Shown: piece by piece, positions 16,174 through 26,037 of the stretch | Layout: the number at the start of each line of letters is the position of its first letter | How positions within the stretch are numbered: the stretch's first letter is position 1 | Assembly (NCBI GenBank): GCA_937981555.1 | Contig: CALJOK010000012.1 | Span: 124,001-188,000 of the forward strand | Length of the DNA stretch: 64,000 nucleotides | Source: an uncultured Saprospiraceae bacterium | GTDB taxonomy: Bacteria > Bacteroidota > Bacteroidia > Chitinophagales > Saprospiraceae | Reading direction: 5' to 3' | The notes under the pieces: model-generated | What the model was told of the DNA's origin: nothing | The model's input: only the letters and a program-made list of their open reading frames with translations | Database searches by the model: none | Position numbers and translations under genes: made by a program

Positions 16174-17442
16174 TCAAACCAACAACTCAAACAAAGTCGG
16201 ATTATCCGTCAAGGTTTGAAATTTAATCTCATGCTTTTCCATTCGTTTAATCAAACCAGCATAATCTTTTGGATCTTTTAATTCTATTCCAATTAACGCT
16301 GGTCCAGCATTTCGATTTGTTTTTTTAGTGTATTCAAAATGAGTGATGTCATCATCTGGGCCCAAGACATTATTTAAAAATTCTCGCAACGCACCTGCTC
16401 TCTGTGGAAATCGAATTAGAAAATAATGTTTCAATCCTTCGTATAAAAGAGAGCGTTCTTTGATCTCCTCCGTTCGAGTAATATCATTATTCCCACCACT
16501 CACTACGCAGACTACATTCTTGCCTTTTATTTTTTCTTTGTAAAAATCCAACGCTGCAATCGTCAATGCGCCCGCAGGTTCTGCGACAATCGCTTCTTCA
16601 TTATACAGTTGCAAAATGGTCGAACAAACTTTTCCCTCCGGCACCAAAATCATGTCGTCGATAATATTTCTGCAATAATTAAAAGTGATATCCCCTACTC
16701 TCTGCACCGCTGCGCCATCGACGAAGGGATCAATTTTTCCGAGGGTTACCAATTCATCTTTTTGCAGGGCTTCGTACATCGCAGCAGCACCTTTTGGTTC
16801 GACTCCGATGATTTTTGTTTTTGGAGAAATCTGTTTTAAACAACTTCCCAAACCTGAAGCTAAACCTCCGCCGCCAATTGCGACAAAAACGAAATCAATA
16901 TTTTCTTCACAGTCTTCTAAAATTTCCAGACCAACAGTTGCTTGTCCTTCAATCACTTTTTCATCATTGAATGGGTGGACAAAAACTTTGTTATTTTTTT
17001 CTGAATCTGCTAGCGCCATTTTATACGACGCATCAAAAGTATCTCCTCCTAGAATAATTTCTACTCGCTCTTTTCCAAAACGTCTGACCTTATCAATCTT
17101 TTGTTTTGGCGTAGTTCCGGGCATATAGATTTTTCCATCGACGCCTAATTTTTGACAAGCCAACGCTACACCTTGCGCATGATTCCCCGCACTTGCGCAG
17201 ACGATTCCATTTTCCAAATCCTCCTTCGGCATGGAAGCCATTTTATTGTAAGCCCCTCTAATCTTGTAGGAACGCACGACTTGCAGATCTTCTCTTTTTA
17301 GAAAAATATTGCAATCGTAATTTTCGGAAAGATTAAAATTTCGCATCAGCGGAGTGTGATCGACTACTCCTTTGAGTCGCACTTTTGCTTTATAAATTTT
17401 TTCTATGGAAATGAATTTGCTTGCCTTGGTGGGAACTTTCAT
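16174..17442 (-). CDS. ilvA: Threonine deaminase
   Basis: PLP enzyme that converts threonine to 2-oxobutyrate, the committed step to isoleucine. The PLP lysine is in SYKIRGAYNK (Lys60 from this start), the phosphate-binding glycine loop is in SAGNHAQG, and VAIGGGGLASG and VVSGGNND follow. The C-terminal about 90 residues form one ACT-like regulatory domain, as in short IlvA forms. I prefer ATG at 17442; the frame extends to a GTG at 17460, but that start lies inside a long inverted repeat and adds six unconserved residues. Last gene of ilvDBNCA. Confidence 0.93.
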   Translation of the reverse strand: MKVPTKASKFISIEKIYKAKVRLKGVVDHTPLMRNFNLSENYDCNIFLKREDLQVVRSYKIRGAYNKMASMPKEDLENGIVCASAGNHAQGVALACQKLGVDGKIYMPGTTPKQKIDKVRRFGKERVEIILGGDTFDASYKMALADSEKNNKVFVHPFNDEKVIEGQATVGLEILEDCEENIDFVFVAIGGGGLASGLGSCLKQISPKTKIIGVEPKGAAAMYEALQKDELVTLGKIDPFVDGAAVQRVGDITFNYCRNIIDDMILVPEGKVCSTILQLYNEEAIVAEPAGALTIAALDFYKEKIKGKNVVCVVSGGNNDITRTEEIKERSLLYEGLKHYFLIRFPQRAGALREFLNNVLGPDDDITHFEYTKKTNRNAGPALIGIELKDPKDYAGLIKRMEKHEIKFQTLTDNPTLFELLV

Positions 17443-17456
17443 AAAGATATTTTTTG

Positions 17457-17533
17457 CCACAGACGTAAATAGACTTTACTGACTCCCCCATTATATTATA
17501 CGAGAGTCAGTAAAATCTATGTTCGTCTGTGGT
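17457..17533. repeat. Long inverted repeat in ilvC-ilvA spacer
   Basis: Arms of about 29 bases, CCACAGACG...TACTGACTC against its complement with few mismatches, around a 16-base AT-rich loop. It fills the spacer and would form a long RNA hairpin inside the operon message, possibly a processing or stability element, or a small non-autonomous insertion. Confidence 0.6.
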
Positions 17534-17539
17534 TAATTT

Positions 17540-18598
17540 TTAAACTTTAACTTTTGCATTTTCAGGACGAAGTGCCCGAACTGCTTTTCCAGTTTGCCAC
17601 ATTTCTGACTCTCGTAGCTCTGTTAATTCGGCTTCTAATTTTACTCGATAATCAGACTGACTGTTCGAGTCAATTGAAGCTTGTGCTTCTCGCCCAGTTT
17701 CTACTTCTTCGTACAATTCTTCAAAAACTGGCTTAACTGCATCTCGGAATTTTTTCCACCAATCCAATGCACCACGTTGTGCAGTTGTCGAACAATTGGC
17801 GTACATCCAATCCATTCCATTTTCTGCCACCAATGGATAAAGTGACTGAGTTGCTTCCTCTACGGTTTCATTAAATGCTTCCGAAGGAGAATGTCCTTTA
17901 CTTCGCAACAAATCATATTGTGCCGCAAATAACCCTTGAATTGCTCCCATCAAACTTCCTCTTTCTCCAGTCAAATCTGAGTAAACTTCTTTTTGGAAAT
18001 TTGTCTCAAATAAATATCCTGAACCAATCCCAATTCCCAGCGCCACTACTCTTTCTTTTGCTCGACCAGTTGCATCTTGAAAAATTGCATAACTTGAATT
18101 CAAGCCTCGACCTGCTACAAACATTCTTCGTAAACTTGTTCCAGAACCTTTTGGTGCAACTAAAATTACATCAATACCTGCTGGAGGAATGATGCCCGTT
18201 CGCTCTTTGTAAGTAACTGCAAATCCATGAGAAAAATATAATGCTTTCCCTGGAGTCAAATATGGTTTGATGGTTTCCCAACAAGAAATTTGCGCAGCGT
18301 CAGATAATAAATATTGAATAACGGTTCCTCGCTCACACGCTTCTTCGATAGAAAAAAGTGTTTCGCCTGGAACAAATCCGTCGTCGATTGCTTTGTCATA
18401 AGATAGAGATGGAGAACGTTGTCCAACTATTACATTGAATCCATTATCTCTTAAATTTAATGCTTGACCTGGACCTTGCACACCATAGCCAATGATGGCA
18501 ATAGTTTCATCTTTTAAAACTTCTTGAGCTTTTTCTAAAGGAAATTCTTCACGAGTTGCGACGTTTTCTTCAACGCCTCCAAAATTCATTTTTGCCAT
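17540..18598 (-). CDS. ilvC: Ketol-acid reductoisomerase
   Basis: NADPH- and Mg-dependent isomeroreduction of acetolactate or acetohydroxybutyrate, the second common step of Val/Ile synthesis. Rossmann motif IAIIGYGVQGPGQALNLRD near residues 34-52, then VILVAPKGSGTSLRR. The metal-binding acidic residues sit in the helical C-terminal half (SDLTGERG; EATQSLYPLV). 352 residues, near class I length, in a form usual for Bacteroidota. It lies between ilvN and ilvA in the operon. Confidence 0.95.
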   Translation of the reverse strand: MAKMNFGGVEENVATREEFPLEKAQEVLKDETIAIIGYGVQGPGQALNLRDNGFNVIVGQRSPSLSYDKAIDDGFVPGETLFSIEEACERGTVIQYLLSDAAQISCWETIKPYLTPGKALYFSHGFAVTYKERTGIIPPAGIDVILVAPKGSGTSLRRMFVAGRGLNSSYAIFQDATGRAKERVVALGIGIGSGYLFETNFQKEVYSDLTGERGSLMGAIQGLFAAQYDLLRSKGHSPSEAFNETVEEATQSLYPLVAENGMDWMYANCSTTAQRGALDWWKKFRDAVKPVFEELYEEVETGREAQASIDSNSQSDYRVKLEAELTELRESEMWQTGKAVRALRPENAKVKV

Positions 18599-18712
18599 GA
18601 CTATGATTTTTTTTAAAATTTTCTTACTTGTTAATAAATGTGTTTGATTAAAAATGTGCTTTACTTTTTGAAATACAAAGTATTATAACAATGCATTTAC
18701 ATTTTTATAGTT

Positions 18713-19243
18713 TTAATTAAAATGTGAACTTTCTATTGATTTCAAATAGGTATTTAATTTTTCCATCGGTTTTACTATTGCGATTCGACCTGATCGGACG
18801 AATTCGTAAATGCCAATTTTTTCGAGTTCATGAAGAAGAGATTCTGTCTCTGCCGCATGTCCTGTTTTTTCGATTACCGTAAATTCAGGTTCGATTTCTA
18901 AGATTCTAGCATTGTGTTTCCGAATCAATTTCTCCAAACTATTTCCGTTGGTGAATGCTTGAGTTGGTACTTTATACAAAGCTACTTCTTGATGAATTAT
19001 TTCGGTTTCATCATAGTAAAATGCTTTGATGACATCAACTTGTTTGTCGATTTGTGCGACAAGTTTTCGCACTTGTTCTTCTTCTAAATTAACAACAATG
19101 GTAAATCTGTGGATGCCTTTAGTTGCCGCCTTCGAGGTGGTTAGGCTTTCGATGTTAATGTGTCTTCGAGTGAAAATGGAAACGATTCTGGAAATTAATC
19201 CTGTTTTATTTTCGCTAAAAACTGTTATGGTGAATTCTTTCAT
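18713..19243 (-). CDS. ilvN: Acetolactate synthase small subunit
   Basis: Regulatory subunit of acetohydroxyacid synthase. The N-terminal ACT domain (about 3-78: FTITVFSENKTGLISRIVSI) binds valine for feedback control, and a second domain spans about 85-165. 176 residues, the usual length. It follows ilvB across a spacer that holds a 26-bp inverted repeat. Confidence 0.93.
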   Translation of the reverse strand: MKEFTITVFSENKTGLISRIVSIFTRRHINIESLTTSKAATKGIHRFTIVVNLEEEQVRKLVAQIDKQVDVIKAFYYDETEIIHQEVALYKVPTQAFTNGNSLEKLIRKHNARILEIEPEFTVIEKTGHAAETESLLHELEKIGIYEFVRSGRIAIVKPMEKLNTYLKSIESSHFN

Positions 19244-19252
19244 TTTTTATTT

Positions 19253-19350
19253 TACGTAGTGGCCTGCTTTAGCAGACCTTTGTTTTTTATTCTTTTTTGA
19301 GTCGCTTTTATTCTTTTTTTAGGTCAGCTAAAGCAGACCTCCACGTGCTA
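19253..19350. repeat. Inverted repeat in ilvB-ilvN spacer
   Basis: Left arm 19254-19279 and right arm 19321-19346 are complementary over about 26 bases with four mismatches (core CTGCTTTAGC/GCTAAAGCAG), with a T-rich middle. The right arm reaches into the ilvB stop codon. Similar in style to, but unrelated in sequence to, the repeat before ilvA. Confidence 0.6.
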
Positions 19351-21105
19351 CTCTAGTCGAATCTCTCCTACACTTGCTCCTGTTTGAATCATTGGGAAAA
19401 TATTTTCTTCTTTCTCTACTCGCACATGAAGCAAATATGGTCCGTCATATTCCAACATCGTCGCAATCGCTTTTTCCAAATCTTTTGGATCAGAGACGAC
19501 ACTTCCTGCTACTCCAAATCCATCTGCTATTTTTATAAAATCTGGATTTTGTAAGGCAACGGAAGAGTATCTTTTTTCAAAAAATAATTGCTGCCATTGT
19601 CGAACCATTCCTAAATATTCGTTGTCGAGTAAAACTATTTTTACGCCTACGTTCCATTGTGCACACATCCCTAATTCTTGAATCGTCATTTGAAAACCAC
19701 CATCACCTACAAAGCAAACTACTTCTCGATGAGGTTGCGCAAACTTAGCTCCGAATGCAGCTGGCAGTCCAAAACCCATAGTCCCTGCTCCACCTGAAGA
19801 AACCCATTGATTGGTATCTTCAAATTCGTAGTATCGAGCGGCAGACATTTGGTGTTGTCCAACGTCGGTTGCTACGATTGCTTTTCCATTCGTTTGATCT
19901 GAAACCATGCGAACAACTTGTCCCATTTTTATTTTACCATCTGCATTGGCTTTTAAGTCTCGCTTGATTACTTTTTCATTTTCCAACTTTGCGCAAGCTT
20001 TAAATTCTTTTAACCACTTCGTATATTTTTTCTCTTTAACTAGTGGTAAAAGTTTTTCCAAAACTTCTTTTGCATCTCCTAAAACTGGTACATCGGCTTT
20101 GACATTTTTATCAATTTCCGAAGGATCAATTTCGATGTGAATGACCTTCGCTTGCTTTGCATATTTTGACAAATTACCGGTGACTCGATCATCGAATCTC
20201 ATCCCGATAGCAATCAAAACATCACACTCATTCGTCTTTACATTCGGTCCATAATTTCCATGCATGCCTAACATCCCCATGTGCAGAGGATGTGAATTAG
20301 GAATACTAGAAAGTCCATGAATAGTACATCCAAGTGGAATTCCTGTTTTTTCTACAAATGCTTTAAACTCATCTTGCGCATGTGCAATTTGGATTCCATG
20401 ACCTGCAAGGATGAATGGTTTCTTTGCTTTATTAATTAAATTCGCAGCAGCTTCCAATGATGTTTTCTCCACCTTTGGCAAAGGATGATAGGATCGGACT
20501 ACTGGATTTTTTTGATAGGTAAAATCCATTTCGTTGAGTTGCGCATCTTTAGTGATGTCAATCAAAACTGGTCCTGGACGACCTGAGTTCGCAATGTAAA
20601 ATGCTTTGGCAAAAACTGCTGGAATTTCTTCTGCTTTAGTAATTTGATAATTCCATTTCGTCACCGAAGTAGTACAACCAATCACGTCAATTTCTTGAAA
20701 TGCATCGCTTCCCAAAACTTGACTAAACACTTGTCCTGTGATGCAAACCAATGGCGTCGAATCCATAAATGCATCTCCAATTCCTGTAATTAAATTAGTT
20801 GCCCCTGGGCCGGAAGTTGCCATACAAACTCCAATCTTTCGAGTTACGCGTGCATAACCTTCCGCTGCATGAATTGCTCCTTGCTCATGACGAGGAAGGA
20901 TATGTTCCAATTGATCTTGGTAGTGATAAAGCGCATCATAGACCGGCATGATCGCTCCTCCTGGATAACCAAAAATAGTATCGACTCCTTCTTCGATGAG
21001 ACATTTCAAAACTGCTTCTGCACCCGTGACCTTTACGGGTGTAGAAGATTTTATTTTTTTCGCTTTCGCCTTTGAAGTCTTGCGCGTCTTTGTGTTTTTT
21101 TGCAC
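19348..21105 (-). CDS. ilvB: Acetolactate synthase large subunit
   Basis: ThDP-dependent catalytic subunit that condenses two pyruvates, or pyruvate and 2-oxobutyrate. N-terminal ThDP domain with [12 protein letters not shown] and the activating Glu in [13 protein letters not shown] central FAD-type domain contains [10 protein letters not shown]. The C-terminal ThDP-binding motif starts GDGGFQM and ends LLDNEYLGM. 585 residues. The first about 25 residues are very Lys/Thr-rich ([20 protein letters not shown]) and precede the conserved start of the family ([11 protein letters not shown]), so the true start may be further in. Confidence 0.96.
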   Translation of the reverse strand: MQKNTKTRKTSKAKAKKIKSSTPVKVTGAEAVLKCLIEEGVDTIFGYPGGAIMPVYDALYHYQDQLEHILPRHEQGAIHAAEGYARVTRKIGVCMATSGPGATNLITGIGDAFMDSTPLVCITGQVFSQVLGSDAFQEIDVIGCTTSVTKWNYQITKAEEIPAVFAKAFYIANSGRPGPVLIDITKDAQLNEMDFTYQKNPVVRSYHPLPKVEKTSLEAAANLINKAKKPFILAGHGIQIAHAQDEFKAFVEKTGIPLGCTIHGLSSIPNSHPLHMGMLGMHGNYGPNVKTNECDVLIAIGMRFDDRVTGNLSKYAKQAKVIHIEIDPSEIDKNVKADVPVLGDAKEVLEKLLPLVKEKKYTKWLKEFKACAKLENEKVIKRDLKANADGKIKMGQVVRMVSDQTNGKAIVATDVGQHQMSAARYYEFEDTNQWVSSGGAGTMGFGLPAAFGAKFAQPHREVVCFVGDGGFQMTIQELGMCAQWNVGVKIVLLDNEYLGMVRQWQQLFFEKRYSSVALQNPDFIKIADGFGVAGSVVSDPKDLEKAIATMLEYDGPYLLHVRVEKEENIFPMIQTGASVGEIRLE

Positions 21106-21182
21106 TTGATTTATTATTTTAATTTAATTCAAAGCTCCTGCTTCGAATGATATTTTGTTCCTGTTCCGAATAATTTGTTGAT

Positions 21183-21200
21183 CCGAAGCGAGAGCTTCGG
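21183..21200. repeat. Hairpin in ilvD-ilvB spacer
   Basis: Perfect 7-bp stem CCGAAGC/GCTTCGG with a GAGA tetraloop, plus a related imperfect arm at 21132-21147. Probably an intra-operon hairpin that affects mRNA processing. Confidence 0.5.
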
Positions 21201-21207
21201 AGTACGT

Positions 21208-22893
21208 TTAACATTCATCTGTGACACATCCTTCACTTGCGGAGGATACGGTTGCCGCATATTTTCTTAAAACTCCAGTTGCTGCTCGAAGCGCAAGTGG
21301 CTGCCAGCTTTTTCTTCTATTTTCAATTTCTTCGTCAGTCAAATCCACATCTAATTTATTGCTGACTGCATCAATGGTAATCGTATCTCCATCTTCTAGT
21401 AATCCAATTACTCCTCCAACTTGTGCTTCGGGCGTAACGTGTCCAACGACAAATCCATGTGTTCCTCCAGAGAACCTAGCGTCTGTAATTAGGGCAACTG
21501 AATTCCCCAAACCTGCTCCCATAATTGCGGAAGTTGGTTTCAACATTTCAGGCATTCCTGGTCCTCCTTTTGGGCCGATGTATCTGATTACAATTACTTC
21601 GCCTGAATTAATTTTACCTGCAACGATTGCTGCATTCGCATCAGCTTCTGAATTAAATACTCTTGCCGTTCCTTTGAAAATCTCTCCTTCCTTTCCTGTA
21701 ATTTTTGCTACTGAACCTCCTGTTGCAATATTGCCATAAAGTATTTGTAAATGTCCTGTTGGCTTGACTGGGCTTTCGAAAGGTTTGATGACTTTTTGGT
21801 CGGATGGAAGTGAAGAAACTTCTGCTAAATTTTCTGCCATCGTTTTCCCAGTTACGGTTAAACAATCGCCATGCAACATTCCTTTTTCCAATAATAATTT
21901 TAAAACTGCGGGAACACCTCCGACTAGGTGTAAGTCTTCCATCAAGTATTGTCCACTTGGTTTAAGGTCTGCAAGGAAAGGTGTTTTATCGCTGATACGT
22001 TGAAAATCATCTAGTGAAATATCTACGTTAACTGCTTTTGCCATAGCGATTAAATGTAAAACTGCATTCGTCGAACCACCTAAAACCATGATGAGTGTGA
22101 TTGCATTTTCGAATGCTTCCTTCGTCATGATGTCACGCGGAAGGATATTTTTTTCCATCAAATTCAGCATTGCCTTTCCTACTCTTGCGCACTCTTCTTT
22201 TTTATTTGGACTTACCGCAGGATTGGAAGAATTGTATGGCAAACTCATTCCCATCGCTTCGATCGCTGATGCCATAGTATTGGCAGTATACATTCCTCCA
22301 CATGCTCCTGCTCCGGGACAAGCTTTTTGGATGACACTTTTATAATCATCTTCGGTAATCGTCCCAGCTACCTTTTGACCTAGTGCTTCGAAAGCAGAAA
22401 CGATATCCAATTTTTTACCTGCATGGCAACCTGGTTGAATTGTTCCTCCGTAAACTAAAATTCCCGGTCGATTCAATCTTCCCAAAGCCATCATTGCACC
22501 TGGCATATTTTTATCGCAACCGACAACTGCGACAATTGAATCATACCATTGCGCTGAAACAACTGTTTCAATCGAGTCAGCAATGATGTCTCGCGAAGGC
22601 AAAGAGAAACGCATTCCATCTGTTCCCATCGAAATTCCATCACTCACTCCTATCGTATGAAAAATCAAACCAATCAAATCTGATTCGTTGACTCCGACTT
22701 TGATGTCTTTTGCTAAATCATTCAAATGCATGTTGCAAGGATTGCCTTCCCAACCTGTACTGACGATTCCAACTTGTGCTTTTTTCAAATCCTCGTGAGT
22801 CAATCCGATAGCATGAAGCATCGCTTGAGCTGCAGGTTGAGTTGGATCTTGTGTGATCCTTTTACTGTATTTGTTGAGTTCCGTTTTTACCAT
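21208..22893 (-). CDS. ilvD: Dihydroxy-acid dehydratase
   Basis: Iron-sulphur enzyme that dehydrates the dihydroxy acids to the keto acids of Val and Ile. Cluster cysteines are in [12 protein letters not shown] and [16 protein letters not shown], and the C-terminal Ser/Gly motif in [15 protein letters not shown]. From ATG at 22893 ([14 protein letters not shown]) it is 561 residues; the frame opens three codons earlier. First structural gene of the operon, about 170 bases downstream of the attenuator terminator. Confidence 0.95.
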   Translation of the reverse strand: MVKTELNKYSKRITQDPTQPAAQAMLHAIGLTHEDLKKAQVGIVSTGWEGNPCNMHLNDLAKDIKVGVNESDLIGLIFHTIGVSDGISMGTDGMRFSLPSRDIIADSIETVVSAQWYDSIVAVVGCDKNMPGAMMALGRLNRPGILVYGGTIQPGCHAGKKLDIVSAFEALGQKVAGTITEDDYKSVIQKACPGAGACGGMYTANTMASAIEAMGMSLPYNSSNPAVSPNKKEECARVGKAMLNLMEKNILPRDIMTKEAFENAITLIMVLGGSTNAVLHLIAMAKAVNVDISLDDFQRISDKTPFLADLKPSGQYLMEDLHLVGGVPAVLKLLLEKGMLHGDCLTVTGKTMAENLAEVSSLPSDQKVIKPFESPVKPTGHLQILYGNIATGGSVAKITGKEGEIFKGTARVFNSEADANAAIVAGKINSGEVIVIRYIGPKGGPGMPEMLKPTSAIMGAGLGNSVALITDARFSGGTHGFVVGHVTPEAQVGGVIGLLEDGDTITIDAVSNKLDVDLTDEEIENRRKSWQPLALRAATGVLRKYAATVSSASEGCVTDEC

Positions 22894-23065
22894 AAGTATC
22901 AAAAGTATTATCTACTATTATTTTTACGAAATTTTTTAAATCAAGTTTTACAATGAGCATATTTTATTAAAATGCACTTAACTGACTGACTATCAATACT
23001 TTAAAAAGCCGTCAAGACCAGTTACCAACATTCAGAATAAAATGAGTCATATTTTTCATTTTAAG

Positions 23066-23152
23066 CATAAAAACAAAAAAGCCTTCCCGAACATTCGGAA
23101 AGGCTTTTGATTTATTTTGTAAATGTATTGTTACATCAAATAATGCCTTTCC
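23066..23152 (-). promoter_or_regulatory. ilv operon transcription attenuator
   Basis: On the minus strand the leader ORF (23217-23131) is followed by an intrinsic terminator: stem GCCTTTCCGAA (23104-23094) with TTCGGGAAGGC (23091-23081), then a U-rich tail to 23066. The 5' arm GCCTTTCC is also exactly complementary to GGAAAGGC at 23152-23145, within the last codons of the leader ORF, with further partial pairing of TTTGAT to ATCAAA beside it. A ribosome stalled on the Ile/Val codons would leave GGAAAGGC free to form the antiterminator. A ribosome reaching the stop codon would cover it and let the terminator form. Classic leader-peptide attenuation, inferred from sequence alone. Confidence 0.88.
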
Positions 23153-23217
23153 TGAAAATCGCTAATAATCACGATGACAGAAATAATAATGACACTAATA
23201 ATAATATAACTAAACAT
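23131..23217 (-). CDS. Ile/Val-rich ilv leader peptide
   Basis: A 28-codon ORF from ATG 23217 to TAA 23131. Residues 5-18 consist almost wholly of Ile and Val (9 Ile and 3 Val in the whole peptide, in runs such as YIIISVIIIS and VIVII), followed by SDFQERHYLM. It lies just upstream of an intrinsic terminator and the ilvDBNCA operon. The peptide is expected to be a ribosome-stalling sensor of charged tRNA-Ile/tRNA-Val, with no function of its own. The other reading, a tiny membrane peptide, is much less likely given the overlapping antiterminator. Confidence 0.87.
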   Translation of the reverse strand: MFSYIIISVIIISVIVIISDFQERHYLM

Positions 23218-23335
23218 AAAATTTATTTTGATTGAAGCAACAAGATGAGATTGTTTTTTGGAAAAAGCAATTTTTTAAAAGGAAATCAATTTTGATTTTT
23301 AAATTTTTTACAATGAGCAAATCAATTTTTTATTC

Positions 23336-23992
23336 TTAAAAATCAAACGCTTGCCAAACCACTTCATCAGGAATCGGTGCTTCTAACTTCACTAAATCAT
23401 TCGTTACAGGATGTCGAAATTCCAATTTCCAAGCATGCAAATGAATTGAACGATCTTTGTTTCCTCTTTTAAATCCATAACGTTCATCTCCTTTAATTGG
23501 ACAATCAATCTGTGCGAGTTGTGCTCTAATTTGATGATGACGACCAGTAACTAAGTTAACTTCTAGCAAATGATAATTTTCGATCGACGCAATTACTTTA
23601 TATGTTAGTTCTGCTTTTTTACTATTTGGTTTTTCTTCATCATGAGCAAAAGCGCGATTCTTTTTTTGACTCTTTAACATATAATGAATGAGTGTTCCTT
23701 CTTTTTCAGGAGGAGGATTTTTTACGACTGCGAGGTACGTTTTTTTAATTGTTCGTTTTTGGAATTGCTCGTTTAGAATGGCTAAACCTTTTTTAGTTCT
23801 TGCTAACAATACAATTCCGGTCGCAGGTCGGTCGAGTCGATGTATGAGATAGAGAGGAGATTTCGTATAAATTTCTGCGATATCGAGCAATGCTTTATCA
23901 CCTGATCGGTCTGATTGCGTTGGTAATCCTGCAGGCTTATTTAACGCAATTAGTTGCTTGTTTTTGTAAAGAACATTTTCGGTGATTTGCAT
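23336..23992 (-). CDS. RluA-family pseudouridine synthase
   Basis: 218 residues. The catalytic aspartate is Asp54 in HRLDRPATG, with the other family motifs LNKPAG near the N-terminus and VTGRHHQIRAQLA in the middle. No S4 domain, so it belongs to the short RluA/RluC-like group that modifies rRNA or tRNA uridines; the target base cannot be assigned. The DUF1015 gene lies about 75 bases upstream on the same strand, so co-transcription is plausible. Confidence 0.92.
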   Translation of the reverse strand: MQITENVLYKNKQLIALNKPAGLPTQSDRSGDKALLDIAEIYTKSPLYLIHRLDRPATGIVLLARTKKGLAILNEQFQKRTIKKTYLAVVKNPPPEKEGTLIHYMLKSQKKNRAFAHDEEKPNSKKAELTYKVIASIENYHLLEVNLVTGRHHQIRAQLAQIDCPIKGDERYGFKRGNKDRSIHLHAWKLEFRHPVTNDLVKLEAPIPDEVVWQAFDF

Positions 23993-24067
23993 ATTTTTAT
24001 TTTAAAATCTGAAATAATTTATTTTGAGAAAATGATTTTTGATTTGAATCATCTTTCGAAAACTGAT

Positions 24068-25186
24068 TTACAATCCAAAAAGCTCTTGAACAATTAGTCC
24101 ATTTTTCATTCTTGGTTCAAACCAAGTGGATTTTGGAGGCATTACTCCTCCTTCATCGGCAGTCGTCAAAAGGTCAGACATTTGTGCTGGATAAAGACAA
24201 AATGCTACTCTTGATTCTGACTTTAAAGTTTTAGCTCTGATTGTTTCAATTCCTTCTGTTCCCGAAACATATTTAATACGAGTGTCGGTTTTTACATCTA
24301 CGATTCCTAAGATATTTTTCAAAACTTTCTCATCAAGCAAACTTGCATCGAGGACAATTTTTTGATTTTTATATTCTTCGAGTATTTCTGGTCTCCATTT
24401 TAAGAGAAACCATTCTTTATTTAAAAACATGACAATTTCATGTTTACGTTCTGGCTTCGTTGGTTTTTCAATCATATCAATTTCAAAAACCTGTGAAATT
24501 TTTGCCATAAATTGAGTCAACGTGATATCACCTGAGGCATCGACAATTCGATTGTAATCAAAAATTTCTAACTGGTCTTCTGGAAAAAACGCAGTTAATA
24601 AATTTTCATACGGATTTGCCTTCTTCTTCTTTTTAATTCGAGAATATAACAATGCACTTGCCGCGCAACGATGATGTCCATCAGCGATGTAAGCTTCTGG
24701 AATTTTCTTTTCAAAAAGCTGCTGAATTTTCTCAATCGTATTCCCATCATTCACTTCCCAAAGCAAGTGAGTAGCATCTTCTTTTTCAAAATGAATGGTA
24801 TAAAAAGGGTCATTTTCCTCGATATATTTTTCAAATAATTCATTCAGTTTTTTGACTTTTGGATAAATCAACAAAACTGGTTTGACGATGGCTTTTCGAT
24901 TCATCATCAAATACATTTGGCGTTGCTCGGTGGCAGCCAAAGTATTTTCATGTTTTTTGATTTTACCTTTGAGATATTCATTGATATCAGCACAAGCAAC
25001 TAAACCGGTATGATTTCGGGTAGGCGATTGGATCCGATAAATGTAAACTGACTCCTGTGATGCTTTGTTAAAAAAACCACTTTCTTTATAGGATACATAT
25101 TCTTCTCTTACAGTTCCAAAAAAAGAATCATTGGAAGCGATGTAATCGGTGTTAGGATAGATCGCTTGAAATGGACGAATCTTCAT
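24068..25186 (-). CDS. DUF1015-domain protein
   Basis: 372 residues spanning one complete DUF1015 domain, starting MKIRPFQAIYP and with the hallmark ADGHHRCAAS in the middle. The function of the family is unproven; the His-rich motif suggests a ligand or metal site. In many Bacteroidota it neighbours serC/serA, which are not present here. An orphan terminator-like hairpin lies 115 bases upstream of its start (25300-25326). Confidence 0.9.
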   Translation of the reverse strand: MKIRPFQAIYPNTDYIASNDSFFGTVREEYVSYKESGFFNKASQESVYIYRIQSPTRNHTGLVACADINEYLKGKIKKHENTLAATEQRQMYLMMNRKAIVKPVLLIYPKVKKLNELFEKYIEENDPFYTIHFEKEDATHLLWEVNDGNTIEKIQQLFEKKIPEAYIADGHHRCAASALLYSRIKKKKKANPYENLLTAFFPEDQLEIFDYNRIVDASGDITLTQFMAKISQVFEIDMIEKPTKPERKHEIVMFLNKEWFLLKWRPEILEEYKNQKIVLDASLLDEKVLKNILGIVDVKTDTRIKYVSGTEGIETIRAKTLKSESRVAFCLYPAQMSDLLTTADEGGVMPPKSTWFEPRMKNGLIVQELFGL

Positions 25187-25299
25187 GAATTGGTTATCTA
25201 TTTTTTCAGTTTTATTATCAAAAAATAAAACTGAGTTTGGTTCAAAATGGTTAGGTAAAATTTTCGATCGGCAATTTAAGATTAGTTTGTCAGTAAAAA

Positions 25300-25326
25300 A
25301 AAACTTTCTAGCTAAGAAAGTTTTTA
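25300..25326 (-). terminator. Orphan terminator in divergent spacer
   Basis: Hairpin AAAACTTTCT/AGAAAGTTTT with a long U-run on the minus strand, upstream of the DUF1015 start and not behind any annotated gene. It may attenuate the DUF1015 transcript or end a short unannotated RNA. Confidence 0.5.
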
Positions 25327-25451
25327 GATAAAAGATTGAAGCATTTTTTAACTATCATTTTAAAACAACTTCACAACTTCAAAAGCAACTATCTCTCCTC
25401 TACTTTCGTTTTATTAATAGCTATTTTTATTCAACAACCAACTCCAACTAT

Positions 25452-25904
25452 ATGAAAATCTTAATGGTTTGCCTCGGTAATATTTGCCGTTCACCTCTCG
25501 CCGAAGGTATTATGAAAAATAAAATCCAAGAGCATCAACTCACCTGGGAAGTAGATTCTGCTGGCACAGGTGCATGGCATGCAGGTGAAAAACCAGATCC
25601 TCGTTCCATTAAAGTTGCTCAAAAAAATAACATTGACATTACTAACCAAAGAGGTCGACAATTCCAAGCTCATGACTTGGATGAGTTCGATTTGGTCTTA
25701 ACTATGGATGCTACTAATTTTCAAAATGTAAGACATTTAGCCATTTCTTCTGAGCAAGAAAATAAGATTCACCTTATCATGAATTTTGTTAATCCAGGTT
25801 TTAATGAACAAGTTCCTGATCCTTATTATGGAACAGATGGATTTGATAATGTATTTGAAATGTTGGATGTGGCTTGTGATAAGATCGTCAACAAATACAA
25901 ATAA
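25452..25904 (+). CDS. Low-molecular-weight protein tyrosine phosphatase
   Basis: 150 residues. The P-loop CLGNICRS (Cys7, Arg13) is the C-x5-R-S catalytic signature, and the general-acid Asp is in VPDPYYGT. Family members dephosphorylate tyrosine-phosphorylated proteins, often exopolysaccharide kinases; no kinase is adjacent. Divergent from the DUF1015 gene. Confidence 0.95.
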   Translation: MKILMVCLGNICRSPLAEGIMKNKIQEHQLTWEVDSAGTGAWHAGEKPDPRSIKVAQKNNIDITNQRGRQFQAHDLDEFDLVLTMDATNFQNVRHLAISSEQENKIHLIMNFVNPGFNEQVPDPYYGTDGFDNVFEMLDVACDKIVNKYK

Positions 25905-26037
25905 AAAAATTACATAAAAAACTATAAATCAATCAATTACAAAATTTAAAGCAATAAATCAGGCTTCTTTATTTTATTAAAACTCATCGATTTTTCGTAT
26001 TTTTAGTAGTTATTTTCTTATCAAAAAAACTAAAAAT

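Noticed and set aside
16685-17128. 147-codon plus-strand ORF over ilvA (and the 172-codon one over ilvD)
   Set aside because: Antisense shadows of strongly conserved enzymes; no independent features.
23131-23217. Small membrane protein instead of leader peptide
   Set aside because: The Ile/Val run is hydrophobic enough to be a helix, but its overlap with an exact antiterminator complement and the following terminator fit attenuation far better.
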